Assembly: GCF_022832975.1 (NCBI RefSeq)
Contig: NZ_CP094846.1
Location: 1,811,501-1,875,500, forward strand
Length of the DNA stretch: 64,000 nucleotides
Reading direction: 5' to 3'
Source: Ornithobacterium rhinotracheale
Lineage (GTDB): Bacteria > Bacteroidota > Bacteroidia > Flavobacteriales > Weeksellaceae
Position numbers and translations under genes: made by a program. Within the stretch, counting starts at the first letter, position 1, and each line of letters opens with the position of its first letter. This document shows, one piece after another, positions 15,396 to 24,490 of this stretch. The notes beneath the pieces were generated by a model. That model was not told where the DNA came from and made no database searches. It saw only the letters and a list, made by a program, of their open reading frames with translations.

Positions 15396-16577
15396 TTAAT
15401 TATTCAAGTTTAATGTTAAACCGATTTTCACTTCAATTTGTCTAAGTGTTCCCACGGGAACCACTTTGATGACCACTTCCAACTTGGATTTTTGCAAGAC
15501 ATTTTGGCGTGGGTCAATGTACACGCGGTAACCGCTAAGCTCTCCATTTCGTTTCATTTCGTCCAAAGGCTCATCACAAAGGGCTTCTAAGGCTGCCACA
15601 TTGGCCGCTTCCAAATAGCCTGTATCTGGGTCAATGTAAACCGGTGCCGAAATTTTAGGCACTAATACACGGTTTACCTCCCGAATGGCTTTATCCAAAA
15701 CGCGATTGTTTTCAATGTAAGCGTAATCACTATTTAAGGCCGTTGCTGTAAAACTATCGTTGGCGTAAGTGCCAGCGTTTCCAGCATATTGCGTGAGGAA
15801 TATGTAGCCTTTATCGTTTAGGCTATCCAATTGCTGAGGCGTGTAATCTCCGAGCTTGGAGCCATCACAAAAGGCAGGTACATCTAGTTCTAAGGCTCGC
15901 CACTCATCGCCTGTGAGAGCTTTGTCGTAAGTAGAAGAAACCAAGTTTTGACGCTCTACATAGCCCAAACTCTCGTGAACTTTGGCTTTGGAAAGAGCCC
16001 CCAGAGTCGTCCCAATGCAGGAAAGTGATGGATTGGTTTGGTGCAAAAAGTTGCCACGCCCACCGCCGTCTTGCCCGATGATAACGCTCACTTTGTCGCT
16101 CTCCATAGTGTGCAAATCAGGAAGTGAGGTCATCTCTGCGCTTTCGATTTTCAAAGAAAGCAAAACAGAAAGCGGGGTAATTCTTTTGCCCAGTTCTGAG
16201 GCTACCTCCTGCAATTTCTTTACACACACTTGCAAATTAGCGCTAGGCGTTTTGAAGTCGCACACGGCAATTTGCCTTATTTTCCCTTGGGCGAAGTTTT
16301 GGAGGACTTTCACCTCGGTGTAGTTTTGGTCGGAGCTTTCCACGGATTGAATGTATAATTTTGCCCCTAAATTGATGCGGAAAAATTCGCTCACTTGGTA
16401 ATGCAAAACAGGGTGCGAAGTGGCGGAAACCCCCAGTGCTTCCAATTCTTCCACCGACAAAATAAGGGCTTTTTCCACGGCTGTTTCGCCGTACACGATA
16501 AGTCCGGAGGTAGCGTCCTCACTGGCAAGGGTTCTGCCCAGTCCGCCGTTTTCTCTGATAAATTTAACGCCGTTCAT
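15396..16577 (-). CDS. Contractile tail sheath protein (DUF2586-like)
   Basis: 393 residues. The N-terminal and central domains contain ENGGLGRTLASEDATSGLIVYG. The family-typical C-terminal part (about 270-390) includes NDKGYIFLTQYAGNAGTYAND, NNRVLDKAIREVNRVLVPKI and the closing VVIKVVPVGTLRQIEVKIG. The sheath contracts to drive the tube through the envelope. Its start touches the end of the preceding gene. Confidence 0.8.
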   Translation of the reverse strand: MNGVKFIRENGGLGRTLASEDATSGLIVYGETAVEKALILSVEELEALGVSATSHPVLHYQVSEFFRINLGAKLYIQSVESSDQNYTEVKVLQNFAQGKIRQIAVCDFKTPSANLQVCVKKLQEVASELGKRITPLSVLLSLKIESAEMTSLPDLHTMESDKVSVIIGQDGGGRGNFLHQTNPSLSCIGTTLGALSKAKVHESLGYVERQNLVSSTYDKALTGDEWRALELDVPAFCDGSKLGDYTPQQLDSLNDKGYIFLTQYAGNAGTYANDSFTATALNSDYAYIENNRVLDKAIREVNRVLVPKISAPVYIDPDTGYLEAANVAALEALCDEPLDEMKRNGELSGYRVYIDPRQNVLQKSKLEVVIKVVPVGTLRQIEVKIGLTLNLNN

Positions 16578-16984
16578 TATTGAGAGATTTTTTGTTTATA
16601 TTCTTCTAAGACTTTGATATAAGTCTCTGCTTTTTGGTCTTCTGTTTTCAAATCAAAATATTTAACCAAAGATTTCATTTGGTTGTAATTTGACTTGACT
16701 AATTCCAAAGTTTTTAACTCTTGAATTTTCTCGTTTAATTCAGAGTTTTGAGTTTTAGGTTTCTCTTCGGTTTCACTTGCATCTTCAACCGCATTGTTCA
16801 ATATCTGTGATACCACCTTTAAAATTGATTTTGAGGTATCATTACCACGCATTAATTTTTTAACCTTTTTGTCCTCTAAATTTGAGGCGTAGTTTTTAGC
16901 GTCGTTTTCTGTATAAAAATATTTTCCATCGGAAGTCTTATACACCACATCAAGCTGTGGGTTTTCTTTAAATATAGGTTCCAT
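16577..16984 (-). CDS. Phage head-tail region protein, unknown
   Basis: 135 residues. Residues 10-35 include VVYKTSDGKYFYTENDAKNYA, similar to a short motif in other Bacteroidota phage proteins after the capsid gene. The rest is helical and charged, with a Glu/Lys-rich linker (about 68-85). It may be a head-closure or completion protein; not proven. Last base of its stop is shared with the sheath start. Confidence 0.55.
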   Translation of the reverse strand: MEPIFKENPQLDVVYKTSDGKYFYTENDAKNYASNLEDKKVKKLMRGNDTSKSILKVVSQILNNAVEDASETEEKPKTQNSELNEKIQELKTLELVKSNYNQMKSLVKYFDLKTEDQKAETYIKVLEEYKQKISQ

Positions 16985-17018
16985 TTGATTGTTTTTAAAT
17001 AATTAATAATTAAAGGAA

Positions 17019-17042
17019 AAGGGCTAAATAGGCTTAGCCCTT
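17019..17042. terminator. Hairpin after the capsid gene
   Basis: AAGGGCTAA (17019-17027) pairs with TTAGCCCTT (17034-17042). On the minus strand it lies 9 bases past the capsid stop and is followed by TTTTCC. Likely a partial terminator or RNA-stabilising hairpin allowing high capsid expression. Confidence 0.6.
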
Positions 17043-17051
17043 ACATCCTTT

Positions 17052-17933
17052 TTAGATTAAAGCCGCACGCCATTTATCTTCCATTGCCGTAGCGATAAAA
17101 TAATGACGATAACTGAGCAAATTGGCTTGGTTCTCTGGGTCTTTTCCTGCTTCGGAAAAATACTGCTTGGTAATGCCTGTTTTTTTCGCCGTATTGTCTA
17201 AAACAAAGGCTACGGATGCGGGTTTGTCGCCCCCTGATGGCACTTCGCCAAAGGCTTTTTTCTCCTTGCTGGCGTTGTAGTGCGGCGAGGCAATGTATTT
17301 CTTAATCTCAAAGCCGGCAATCACTGGTGATACAGTGCCTGTTTTGTAATTGACCAACTGGTCGCCGAAGTTTTTTCTATCTTTCAAAAGGGCGTTCCAG
17401 TGCTTATTGCAAAGCACCAATCTTCTGCCTTCTTCTGGCCACTCGGCGGCATCGCATTTGTCTTTGAGGTTTACTAAATCCTCATAAGTACACCCCACAG
17501 AATCATCGGCAATATCTAACACGATATTCCCTTTGGTAGGCTCGTTTTGTTGTGGTGCGATGGAGTGCAAGGCTTTTTTCATTTTCCTTGCTCCAATGGA
17601 GTTGGTTTGTGCTTTGGTAATGGCATCGATGCGCTGGTAGCTCGCACCTTGAATTTGGTCATCGGTGAGTTTGGTGGGCTTGGTTTGGTATTTATCCAAA
17701 CTGATAACTACTTCGTCATCGGTGTATTCTTGCACGGCAAGCGGATAAGTGGTGTTGTTAATCAACACCTCCGGTGCAAATTGTGTGGTGGGTACATGGA
17801 TGATATTTTTTTCACCCATTTGCGTTACATCGCCGTCAAGCTCTGACACGCCGTCTAAAAAATCCGCCGTTGCGCCTTTCTCTAAGTTATGGCGCACTCG
17901 GCCCTCCCATATTTCTGGAAAATTCTTTGCCAT
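17052..17933 (-). CDS. Major capsid protein
   Basis: 293 residues. An N-terminal helix (NFPEIWEGRVRHNLEKGATADFL) precedes SELDGDVTQMGEKNIIHVPT, typical of HK97-fold capsids with a short N-arm. The core has NTTYPLAVQEYTDDEVVISLDKYQTKP and KALHSIAPQQNEPTKGNIV. The C-terminus LLSYRHYFIATAMEDKWRAALI is a closing strand/helix. It follows the protease/scaffold gene by 33 bases, as in Mu. Confidence 0.85.
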   Translation of the reverse strand: MAKNFPEIWEGRVRHNLEKGATADFLDGVSELDGDVTQMGEKNIIHVPTTQFAPEVLINNTTYPLAVQEYTDDEVVISLDKYQTKPTKLTDDQIQGASYQRIDAITKAQTNSIGARKMKKALHSIAPQQNEPTKGNIVLDIADDSVGCTYEDLVNLKDKCDAAEWPEEGRRLVLCNKHWNALLKDRKNFGDQLVNYKTGTVSPVIAGFEIKKYIASPHYNASKEKKAFGEVPSGGDKPASVAFVLDNTAKKTGITKQYFSEAGKDPENQANLLSYRHYFIATAMEDKWRAALI

Positions 17934-17966
17934 ATATTCTGTTTTTAAATTGTTTTTAAATGAGGT

Positions 17967-18911
17967 TTAAAGTTGTTTTAAAATAGCTTTATAGCCCTCT
18001 GGATTAGATTGTTTAAACGCCAATTGCTCCGTTAAACTCAATTTTTGAAACTCTTCCATGGTTTGAACGGCTCCGGTTGGCGTTTTCACCTCGGGCGAAA
18101 AGTTTTGTTTAGCTGGAATGGCATCAAGCGCGGATTTGGCCAGCTCAAAATTTTGCTGGGCTAAATCCACAAAAGACTGATGTTTGTCCGCCGTGATTTT
18201 GCCCTGCTTCACGGCAAGAGATACCATTTGGACAATGGCTTTGTCTTTTTCCTCTTTGGTCTTTTTCTCATAGGCTTGTACTTTTTCCTCTGAAAGTTGA
18301 AGTTTTGCCTCTAAATCTTTCTTTTGCTTATCTAAGCTCAGCACCGCCTCGTTGATTTGTTCGGCGCCTAATTCTTGTGCTGCCGCAAACCCTAAGATGA
18401 GCAAGGCAGCTGTGCTTAATTGTACTTTTTTCATATGTTCTGGATTAAAATTTTCTTTATTTTCAATAGATAGGCATAGGTTCTGCACTTCTTCGCGTGT
18501 CAAAAGTCTATTGTCTACATACAGGCGTAAAGCGTTGGCGTTGCTAGGAATGGAAACAATAGATGCCTCCAAAAGCTCACACGCCGAAAGTATCAGCTCT
18601 CCATTTTCTAGTCTTAAATCTTTCTTTTGAAAGGCAATGCCCATACTAGCCCCTTTAATAATGCCGCGCTCTACCTTGCCTGCAATGAGCGCCGCATTTT
18701 GGTCCTCTGTATCAAAATCGGTGTCAGCGGAGAGCTTTCCGTCCTCTGTCTTAATTTCTTTCCATTGACCTATGACGGAAAGGTTGGACGGATTATGCCC
18801 GTCAAGCATTACAGGGTTTGCGGAGAAGCGCTCCAGACTGATACCGCTAGTCTTTATCTTAAAGCCGTAAGAGTTGGCCTTTGTTTCGTCATTTAATATA
18901 AATCGTGGCAT
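17967..18911 (-). CDS. Prohead protease with scaffold tail
   Basis: 314 residues from ATG 18911; an upstream in-frame start at 19001 would place 30 hydrophobic residues in the divergent promoter region and is unlikely. The protease half has VMLDGHNPSN (catalytic His, about 38) and GIIKGASMGIAF (catalytic Ser, about 94). The second half is a scaffold: a helical region (about 195-245) with KKDLEAKLQLSEEKVQAYEK and AVKQGKITADKHQSF, then a C-terminal motif that binds the capsid (EEFQKLSLTEQLAFKQSNPE). Confidence 0.85.
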   Translation of the reverse strand: MPRFILNDETKANSYGFKIKTSGISLERFSANPVMLDGHNPSNLSVIGQWKEIKTEDGKLSADTDFDTEDQNAALIAGKVERGIIKGASMGIAFQKKDLRLENGELILSACELLEASIVSIPSNANALRLYVDNRLLTREEVQNLCLSIENKENFNPEHMKKVQLSTAALLILGFAAAQELGAEQINEAVLSLDKQKKDLEAKLQLSEEKVQAYEKKTKEEKDKAIVQMVSLAVKQGKITADKHQSFVDLAQQNFELAKSALDAIPAKQNFSPEVKTPTGAVQTMEEFQKLSLTEQLAFKQSNPEGYKAILKQL

Positions 18912-19053
18912 TTTTGTTATGATTTTGAGGCAAATTTGAGTTACAATTTTTGCCAAAAAAAATCTTATACCGAACATCAGACACATCTGTCGTATCTTCA
19001 AACTTTATCTTTTAAATACTTTATAATGAGGGCATTTTTGCCCTTAAAAAAGA
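18912..19053. promoter_or_regulatory. Divergent control region between head modules
   Basis: 142 noncoding bases between the protease gene (minus) and small terminase gene (plus). AT-rich, with TACTTTATAATG before the plus-strand start and a small palindromic GGGCATTTTTGCCC at about 19032-19045 directly upstream of the terminase ATG. This is the natural place for back-to-back late promoters. Confidence 0.5.
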
Positions 19054-19482
19054 ATGGCAAAGACACAAACACGACTCAAGGCAGAGGAATTTTATATTGA
19101 AAATTTAGAAATCACTTTGAAAGAAGTCGCCGAGCATTTTAAAGTAACCGAAAAAACCATCGGCAACTGGGCAAAGGCGGACAATTGGGAGCAAAAACGC
19201 CTCAATTTCCACGCATCGCCAACTGCTATAAAACAAAAACTCCAACAAGAAGCCCTGCGGGTAGCCAATGGCGAGCCTGCAACCTTTAACGCCGATGCCG
19301 TGAATAAACTCATGGCAGCCATTGATAGGCTCAACAAACAAGCCGACCCGATTGTCATTCATAAAATATTAAAGGAATTAGACTTTTTCATCGCCGAGCA
19401 GGACCCGCAGTTTGCCAAAGAGTGCACCAAGTATCACAAACTATTTTTACAACTAAAAATCAACAACATAGATAAGCAATGA
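19054..19482 (+). CDS. Small terminase subunit
   Basis: 142 residues. An N-terminal helix-turn-helix (about 15-42) reads ITLKEVAEHFKVTEKTIGNWAKAD, the DNA-recognition domain of small terminases. Helical oligomerisation segments follow. The stop overlaps the large terminase start by 4 bases. First gene of the plus-strand packaging/head operon. Confidence 0.8.
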   Translation: MAKTQTRLKAEEFYIENLEITLKEVAEHFKVTEKTIGNWAKADNWEQKRLNFHASPTAIKQKLQQEALRVANGEPATFNADAVNKLMAAIDRLNKQADPIVIHKILKELDFFIAEQDPQFAKECTKYHKLFLQLKINNIDKQ

Positions 19483-21041
19483 GCAATAACAAATACTTAA
19501 AATTATTACAGGATTACGACAAGCATTGCCAGCGCATAGCGCAGGCTACTTCGGTAAAAATCGGCGAGACTTCCAAAGAAAAAACCGAGCGAATAAGGCA
19601 TTTAGAGGCGGATTATCTCCGCTGGTTTGCGTATTATTTTCCAAACTATGCCAAAAAACCCTCCGCGTGGTTCCACGCCAAGTTGGCGAAAATCATTGTG
19701 AAACACAAACGCCTGAGATTACTGGCTGAAATGTACCGCTCAGCAGGAAAGTCTGTACATATTGATATGGGTATTCCGCTGTATTTGTATTTGGCTAAAA
19801 ATAATTTGAAATTTATGCTCTTGGTGGGCGAGACCGAGCCCAAAGCCAAAAAACTACTTTCTTCCATTCAAGCACAATTGCAATTTAACAATCGTATCAA
19901 AAATGATTATGGGGAGCGTTATTCCGCTGGAAACTGGGCAGATGGCGACTTTGCTACTTCCGACGGCATACGCTTTATGTCTATCGGATTTGGGCAAAAC
20001 CCACGAGGTGCCAGAGAGCAGGCCGAGCGTCCCGATTACATCGTTGTTGATGATGTGGACAGCAAAAAATCCATTCACAACGACCGCATTATGCGTGAAA
20101 GCGTAGACTATATCACCGAGGATATTTGGGGCTGTTTTGACACCGATGAAGACGCCACCGAGCGTTTTGTGTTTGCCAATAACAACTTTCATAAAAACTC
20201 CATTACCAACCGCTTAAAAAGCTATTTTAAAACCGTTTTAAAAACTGGAAATAAAAAGGAAAGCAATGCCCTGCACTTTGAAGTTTTAAGCGTGTGTGCC
20301 GTCAAGGATTTAATCAGCTTTCAGCCCGAATGGCCAGAAAAAACCAGTGCTGATTATTGGCGTAAGAAATACGAAAAAACGCCCCGCCGTTCCTTTCTTC
20401 GCGAATATATGCATACCCACATTGAGGACGGAGCGATTTTTAAATATGAGGATATTAGATATAAACCCGCACTACCGCTAAAAAAATACGATGCTTTGTG
20501 TTTTTATGGCGACCTTTCCTACAAGCAAAACGCCGATTACAAGGCGCTGGTTTTGGTAGGCATCACCGGCAAGGAATACCACATCATCACCGCGTATATG
20601 CAACAAAAAAGCCGTGCCCATTGTGCCGAGTGGCTCTATAACACTTACGAGGAAAATCACCTCGAAAAATTCAACATTCGCTATCTCATAGAGGGGCTTT
20701 TTGCGATGGACGATTTTGTTTCGGACTTTGACCGTGAGGGTGAAAAACGAGGCTATTACATTCCTGTGGTTGCCGATAAACGCCCTAAAACCGATAAGTT
20801 TGACAGGATAGAAAGCCTTTCTGGGTATTTTGAGCGGAAGAATGTGTTTTTTAACGCCAGCCTCAAAGAAGACCCCGATATGCAAACCCTTATTGACCAG
20901 TTTTTAGCCTTTGAAAAAGGCTCTGGCGCTCACGATGACGGACCCGATGCCGTGCATGGGGCGTTTAATTATCTCAGCACGCGCACACGCAGAAATAAAA
21001 GTACCTACCGCTTTGGGGCAAGGATAAACAATAAATATTAA
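19479..21041 (+). CDS. Large terminase subunit (gp28-like)
   Basis: 520 residues, the DNA packaging motor and nuclease. LAEMYRSAGKSVHIDM (about 77-92) includes the ATP-binding loop, and ERPDYIVVDDVDS (about 185-197) is the Walker B segment. The C-terminal nuclease half has FYGDLSYKQNADYKALVLVG (metal-binding Asp about 346), YLIEGLFAMDDFV and HDDGPDAVHGAF (about 487). Length and motif order fit Mu-type large terminases. Confidence 0.9.
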   Translation: MSNNKYLKLLQDYDKHCQRIAQATSVKIGETSKEKTERIRHLEADYLRWFAYYFPNYAKKPSAWFHAKLAKIIVKHKRLRLLAEMYRSAGKSVHIDMGIPLYLYLAKNNLKFMLLVGETEPKAKKLLSSIQAQLQFNNRIKNDYGERYSAGNWADGDFATSDGIRFMSIGFGQNPRGAREQAERPDYIVVDDVDSKKSIHNDRIMRESVDYITEDIWGCFDTDEDATERFVFANNNFHKNSITNRLKSYFKTVLKTGNKKESNALHFEVLSVCAVKDLISFQPEWPEKTSADYWRKKYEKTPRRSFLREYMHTHIEDGAIFKYEDIRYKPALPLKKYDALCFYGDLSYKQNADYKALVLVGITGKEYHIITAYMQQKSRAHCAEWLYNTYEENHLEKFNIRYLIEGLFAMDDFVSDFDREGEKRGYYIPVVADKRPKTDKFDRIESLSGYFERKNVFFNASLKEDPDMQTLIDQFLAFEKGSGAHDDGPDAVHGAFNYLSTRTRRNKSTYRFGARINNKY

Positions 21042-21046
21042 AAACT

Positions 21047-21559
21047 ATGTACTTACAAATAGACGACCTCAAAAACAACATTTACGGCTACCAAATAGAG
21101 CAAATTACCGAGGGTGACGACACCATTGTTTTGCAGGCAATGGCTGCCGCCGAGCAGGAGCTCAAAAGCTACCTACAAGGCAATAACAAAAGGGAATATT
21201 TAGACGGTCGCCTGCGCTACGATATAGATAAAATCTTTTCCGCACAAGGCGATGAGCGTAACGCGATGCTTTTAAACTGCGCTATCAATATTGCCAAGTG
21301 GAATATTATTGATTTATGTAGTGCGGATATTCTTCACGAGCGAGCCAAAGAACGCTATGACCGTGCCGTTTCGTGGCTCAAACAACTCGCCAAAGGCGAG
21401 GTAAACCTGCCCAATTTACCTGTTCTTTCGTGGGACGATAGCGATGGTGCAGCCCCCAACAATCCCAATTCCAAAAATGAAAAAATCGTTTTTGTCTATG
21501 GCTCACGGCCTAAATTCAACCATAGTTTTGACCCTATAAATAAAATGAAAAATGAATGA
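21047..21559 (+). CDS. DUF1320 protein (Mu gp36-like)
   Basis: 170 residues. Motifs of the family include TIVLQAMAAAEQELKSYLQG (about 27-46), YLDGRLRYDID and RAKERYDRAVSWLKQLAKGEVNLPNLP (about 105-132). In Mu-like phages this is a neck / head-completion protein. It overlaps the next gene by 8 bases. Here it precedes the portal gene instead of following the capsid. Confidence 0.78.
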   Translation: MYLQIDDLKNNIYGYQIEQITEGDDTIVLQAMAAAEQELKSYLQGNNKREYLDGRLRYDIDKIFSAQGDERNAMLLNCAINIAKWNIIDLCSADILHERAKERYDRAVSWLKQLAKGEVNLPNLPVLSWDDSDGAAPNNPNSKNEKIVFVYGSRPKFNHSFDPINKMKNE

Positions 21560-21848
21560 TATAAAACTCACCGATGACTACGATTTATTTTTTAAAAACG
21601 GCGATTTAGCCATAGCGGAAAGCTCCGAGCGGCACATTGAGCATTTGCTCATCGCTGCACAGGGCGAATACAAAGAATCACCTCTGACCGGTTGCGATAT
21701 TCAAAAGGCGAAATACGGCAAAATTGACCGTATGCTCGACCGCCACGTGCGCGTGCAAATGGAGGCCGATGGCTTTCACTTAGAGCAATTAGCTATCACC
21801 GAAAACGGCATACAAATCAAAGGCAAATACAATGAAAAAAACAAATAA
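21552..21848 (+). CDS. gp25/W-like small protein, tentative
   Basis: 98 residues. FFKNGDLAIAESSERHIEHLLIAAQGEYKESPLTGCDI-type pattern (about 13-50) resembles the fold of gp25-like baseplate wedge proteins, and VRVQMEADGFHLEQLAI the second half. Being in the head module this is odd, so a head-tail connector is also possible. Overlaps the portal gene by 17 bases. Confidence 0.55.
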   Translation: MNDIKLTDDYDLFFKNGDLAIAESSERHIEHLLIAAQGEYKESPLTGCDIQKAKYGKIDRMLDRHVRVQMEADGFHLEQLAITENGIQIKGKYNEKNK

Positions 21849-23034
21849 AAACACCCGCAAAAAACAAAGCAACAATAACGCGCGCTACTTTAAAACCATC
21901 GAACCCAAAGCGATGGCACAAACCCGCATTGATGTACAGATTTGGAAACAGGCGCAAATGCAAGCCTCTAATGTGGAGCGCCCTAAGATGTTTCCGTTTT
22001 ACAATCTGATGCAGGAGATGATGCTTGATGCACACGCGTATTCGCAACTGCAAAACCGCAAGCGCAAAACCCTCTCGGCTAACTTTTCACTCAAAAAAGC
22101 CAACGGCGACACCCACGAGGAGCTTACGGATAAATTCCAGCAATCCAAGCTCTCCAGCGATATTATTTCGGCAATTTTGGACGCGGAGTTTTACGGGCAT
22201 TCTTTAATAGAATTAGCCTATAACACCGAAACGAACAACCCAGAGGCTCCGCTGGAAATGGCCTTAATTCCGCGCCAAAATGTGATACCTCAAAAGGGCG
22301 AATTAGTGAAAGACTACGCCGACGACAAGGCGATAAAATACCGCGAGGCACCCGAGTATGGTACTTGGCTGTTGGAGTTTGCCGGCAGTGAACCGCTGGG
22401 GCTTTTAAACAAAGCCGTGCCACATATTTTGTTTAGCCGTTTTGCTCAATCCTGCTGGTCGGAGCTGTGCGAGATTTACGGCATTCCCCCACGCGTGATG
22501 AAAACCAATACCCAAGATCCCTATGCCTTGAAACGAGCAGAAAAAATGATGATGGATATGGGTGCAGCCGCGTGGTTTATCATTGATGACACCGAAAAAT
22601 TTGAGTTCGCCAATACCGGCACACCCGCCAGTGGGGAAGTCTACAACGGTTTAATTAAATTGTGCCGTGATAATATTTCGCTTTTGATTTCGGGGGCGGT
22701 GATTGGGCAAGATACCAAGTACGGCAGCAAAGGGCGCGAGGAAAGCTCGCAAGAAATGTTGCAGGAGCTGATTAACGCCGACCAAACGATGGTGGAGTTT
22801 TATATGAACGACCGCGTGTTGCCTGCCTTGGCGCGCGTGGGCTACTTGGAAGAGGGGCTAACCTTTGCCTTTGACCAAGTGGACGATTTGGCGGAGCTTT
22901 TTGATAGAACCATTAAACTTTTGCCATACAAAAACATTCCAGATGAGTGGATTAGGGAGAAGTTCGGCGTGGAAGTCTCCGGCGAGCGGGTAGCTCCTGC
23001 GGGGCAAAATTTATCCTTAGATTTTTTCGACTAA
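21832..23034 (+). CDS. Portal protein (DUF935, Mu gp29-like)
   Basis: 400 residues. Motifs of the family include AYSQLQNRKRKTLSANFSL (about 63-81), EFYGHSLIELAYN (about 115-127), RFAQSCWSELCEIYGIPPRVMK (about 203-224), LLISGAVIGQDTKYGSKG and DDLAELFDRTIKLLP. The portal is the ring through which DNA passes. Stop TAA overlaps a strong hairpin (23034-23068) placed just before the MuF gene. Confidence 0.9.
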   Translation: MKKTNKNTRKKQSNNNARYFKTIEPKAMAQTRIDVQIWKQAQMQASNVERPKMFPFYNLMQEMMLDAHAYSQLQNRKRKTLSANFSLKKANGDTHEELTDKFQQSKLSSDIISAILDAEFYGHSLIELAYNTETNNPEAPLEMALIPRQNVIPQKGELVKDYADDKAIKYREAPEYGTWLLEFAGSEPLGLLNKAVPHILFSRFAQSCWSELCEIYGIPPRVMKTNTQDPYALKRAEKMMMDMGAAAWFIIDDTEKFEFANTGTPASGEVYNGLIKLCRDNISLLISGAVIGQDTKYGSKGREESSQEMLQELINADQTMVEFYMNDRVLPALARVGYLEEGLTFAFDQVDDLAELFDRTIKLLPYKNIPDEWIREKFGVEVSGERVAPAGQNLSLDFFD

Positions 23035-23068
23035 GGGCTGAAAATACACGGCACTATTTTTCAGCCCT
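23034..23068. other. Strong hairpin between portal and MuF genes
   Basis: AGGGCTGAAAAT (23034-23045) pairs with ATTTTTCAGCCCT (23056-23068), with one bulged base and a 10-base loop. It sits 10 bases before the TTG start of the MuF gene and could act as a terminator, attenuator or translation control. Confidence 0.6.
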
Positions 23069-23078
23069 GCACCAATCT

Positions 23079-24395
23079 TTGAGCGAGCAATACCAGCCCT
23101 GCGATTGCCCAAGCTGTAAGGCAGAGCGTGAACGCCTTAATTTAAATAGAAAGCCTGTCCATGCTATGGGCAAATTTAAACAGGTTTTAAACTATGCTGA
23201 AAAGGCTTTTAAAAGGCTTTTTGAAAAACAAGGTTATCGCCCAGAGGATTTGGCACAAATCACCGAGTACAAGGGCTTAATCAATAAAACCGCGGAGATT
23301 TTAAGCGAGCAAATACCGCACGAAACCCCTGCCGAAATGCGCCAATATTTGGAGCAGGATGTGTTTGTTTTCTCGGGGCTAAAAACCCACGCCCAGCTAA
23401 CAGAGGCACGCTCTTACCTCAAAGATGAAAACGGGGACATTGTCCCTTTTTATCAATTTGAACAAAAGATTTTAAAGCTCAACGAAAGATACAATCAGCA
23501 TTACTTGGAGGCTGAATATGAGTTTGCTGCCCATAGTGCGATGAGTGCCAGCCAGTGGGCAAATTTGCAAAACGACACCGACCGCTACTGGTTGGAATAC
23601 CGCACCGCCGGCGATGAGCGCGTAAGGGCTTCGCACGAGGCTCTGCGTGGGGTGTGCCTGCCCAAAAACGACCCGTTTTGGAATAGTTTCTACCCACCCA
23701 ATGGTTGGCGATGCCGTTGTGTGGCTATTGAGGTGTTAGCAAGGGAAAAAACGCCTTCCGATAGCCAAAAAGCACAAGAAATAGGCGAAAAAGCCACTAC
23801 CCAAATAGGTAAAAACGGCAAAAACAAACTGGCAATGTTTCGTTTTAACCCGGGGAAAGAAAAAAAGATTTTCCCGCCGAGCCATAGCTATAAACCTAAA
23901 TTTTGTAGTAATGGAAAAACCACTTTAAGCCTAAACACCAATACGCTGTTTCTTTCTTTGGAAGACGAAAGATGCCGTGCAGAACAAATCGTCAAACAAG
24001 AGGCTGAACTATCTGCGCAGGCGAAACTTCGTAAAATGTACCTAGAAGAAATGAAAACACTTTTGAAGAAAAAAATAACAAAAGACATAGGTAATAAAAC
24101 AATTAAGGTGAAATTTACGACAAAAGGAAATAAACACCTATACTCCGACACCTTTAAGCGAAGTGATTACCCCAAGGAAGAATTAAAAAATATTGATAAA
24201 AGGTTAGAAAAAGCCAGTTTTGTAAAGGAGGCTAAAATTTCTAAGCATAGAAAAGATAATATTAGGAAGTTCTATTACTTTAAAGACAATGAAAATGATT
24301 GGTATTATAATGTAGCGGAAGAAAATTTAATAAGAAGAGATGGTAAAATTATATTAAATAGGTTCTTATATGCCATAACCAAAAAAATAAAATAG
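23079..24395 (+). CDS. MuF head-morphogenesis protein with C-terminal nuclease-like toxin domain
   Basis: 438 residues from TTG; the next Met would remove a Cys-rich N-terminus (PCDCPSCKAERERLN) common in Bacteroidota MuF proteins. The MuF domain (about 30-260) includes FEQKILKLNERYNQHYLEAE, WANLQNDTDRYWLEYRTAGDERVRASHE (about 165-190) and GWRCRCVA. A linker follows. The C-terminal domain (about 320-438) carries KHLYSDTFKRSDYPKEEL, KNIDKRLEKASFV, IRKFYYFKDN and a final LNRFLYAITKK. This matches PBECR-type (barnase/EndoU/colicin-like) toxin domains often fused to MuF. It would be packaged in the capsid and delivered with DNA. The stop is TAG. Confidence 0.8.
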   Translation: MSEQYQPCDCPSCKAERERLNLNRKPVHAMGKFKQVLNYAEKAFKRLFEKQGYRPEDLAQITEYKGLINKTAEILSEQIPHETPAEMRQYLEQDVFVFSGLKTHAQLTEARSYLKDENGDIVPFYQFEQKILKLNERYNQHYLEAEYEFAAHSAMSASQWANLQNDTDRYWLEYRTAGDERVRASHEALRGVCLPKNDPFWNSFYPPNGWRCRCVAIEVLAREKTPSDSQKAQEIGEKATTQIGKNGKNKLAMFRFNPGKEKKIFPPSHSYKPKFCSNGKTTLSLNTNTLFLSLEDERCRAEQIVKQEAELSAQAKLRKMYLEEMKTLLKKKITKDIGNKTIKVKFTTKGNKHLYSDTFKRSDYPKEELKNIDKRLEKASFVKEAKISKHRKDNIRKFYYFKDNENDWYYNVAEENLIRRDGKIILNRFLYAITKKIK

Positions 24396-24457
24396 ATGCT
24401 TTTGGCGACGACTTATGCTCCAGGGCAAGTTATGCCATTCCAAATAACATCTATTTT
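24389..24457. other. Structured spacer after the MuF toxin gene
   Basis: Arms AAAATAGATG (24389-24398) and CATCTATTTT (24448-24457) continue into TTTGG/CCAAA (24401-24405 with 24440-24444). Inside are GGCA/TGCC repeats. The stem overlaps the MuF stop codon. Confidence 0.5.
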
Positions 24458-24490
24458 GTTTTGCAAATATACAAAAAAAATAATACAAAT

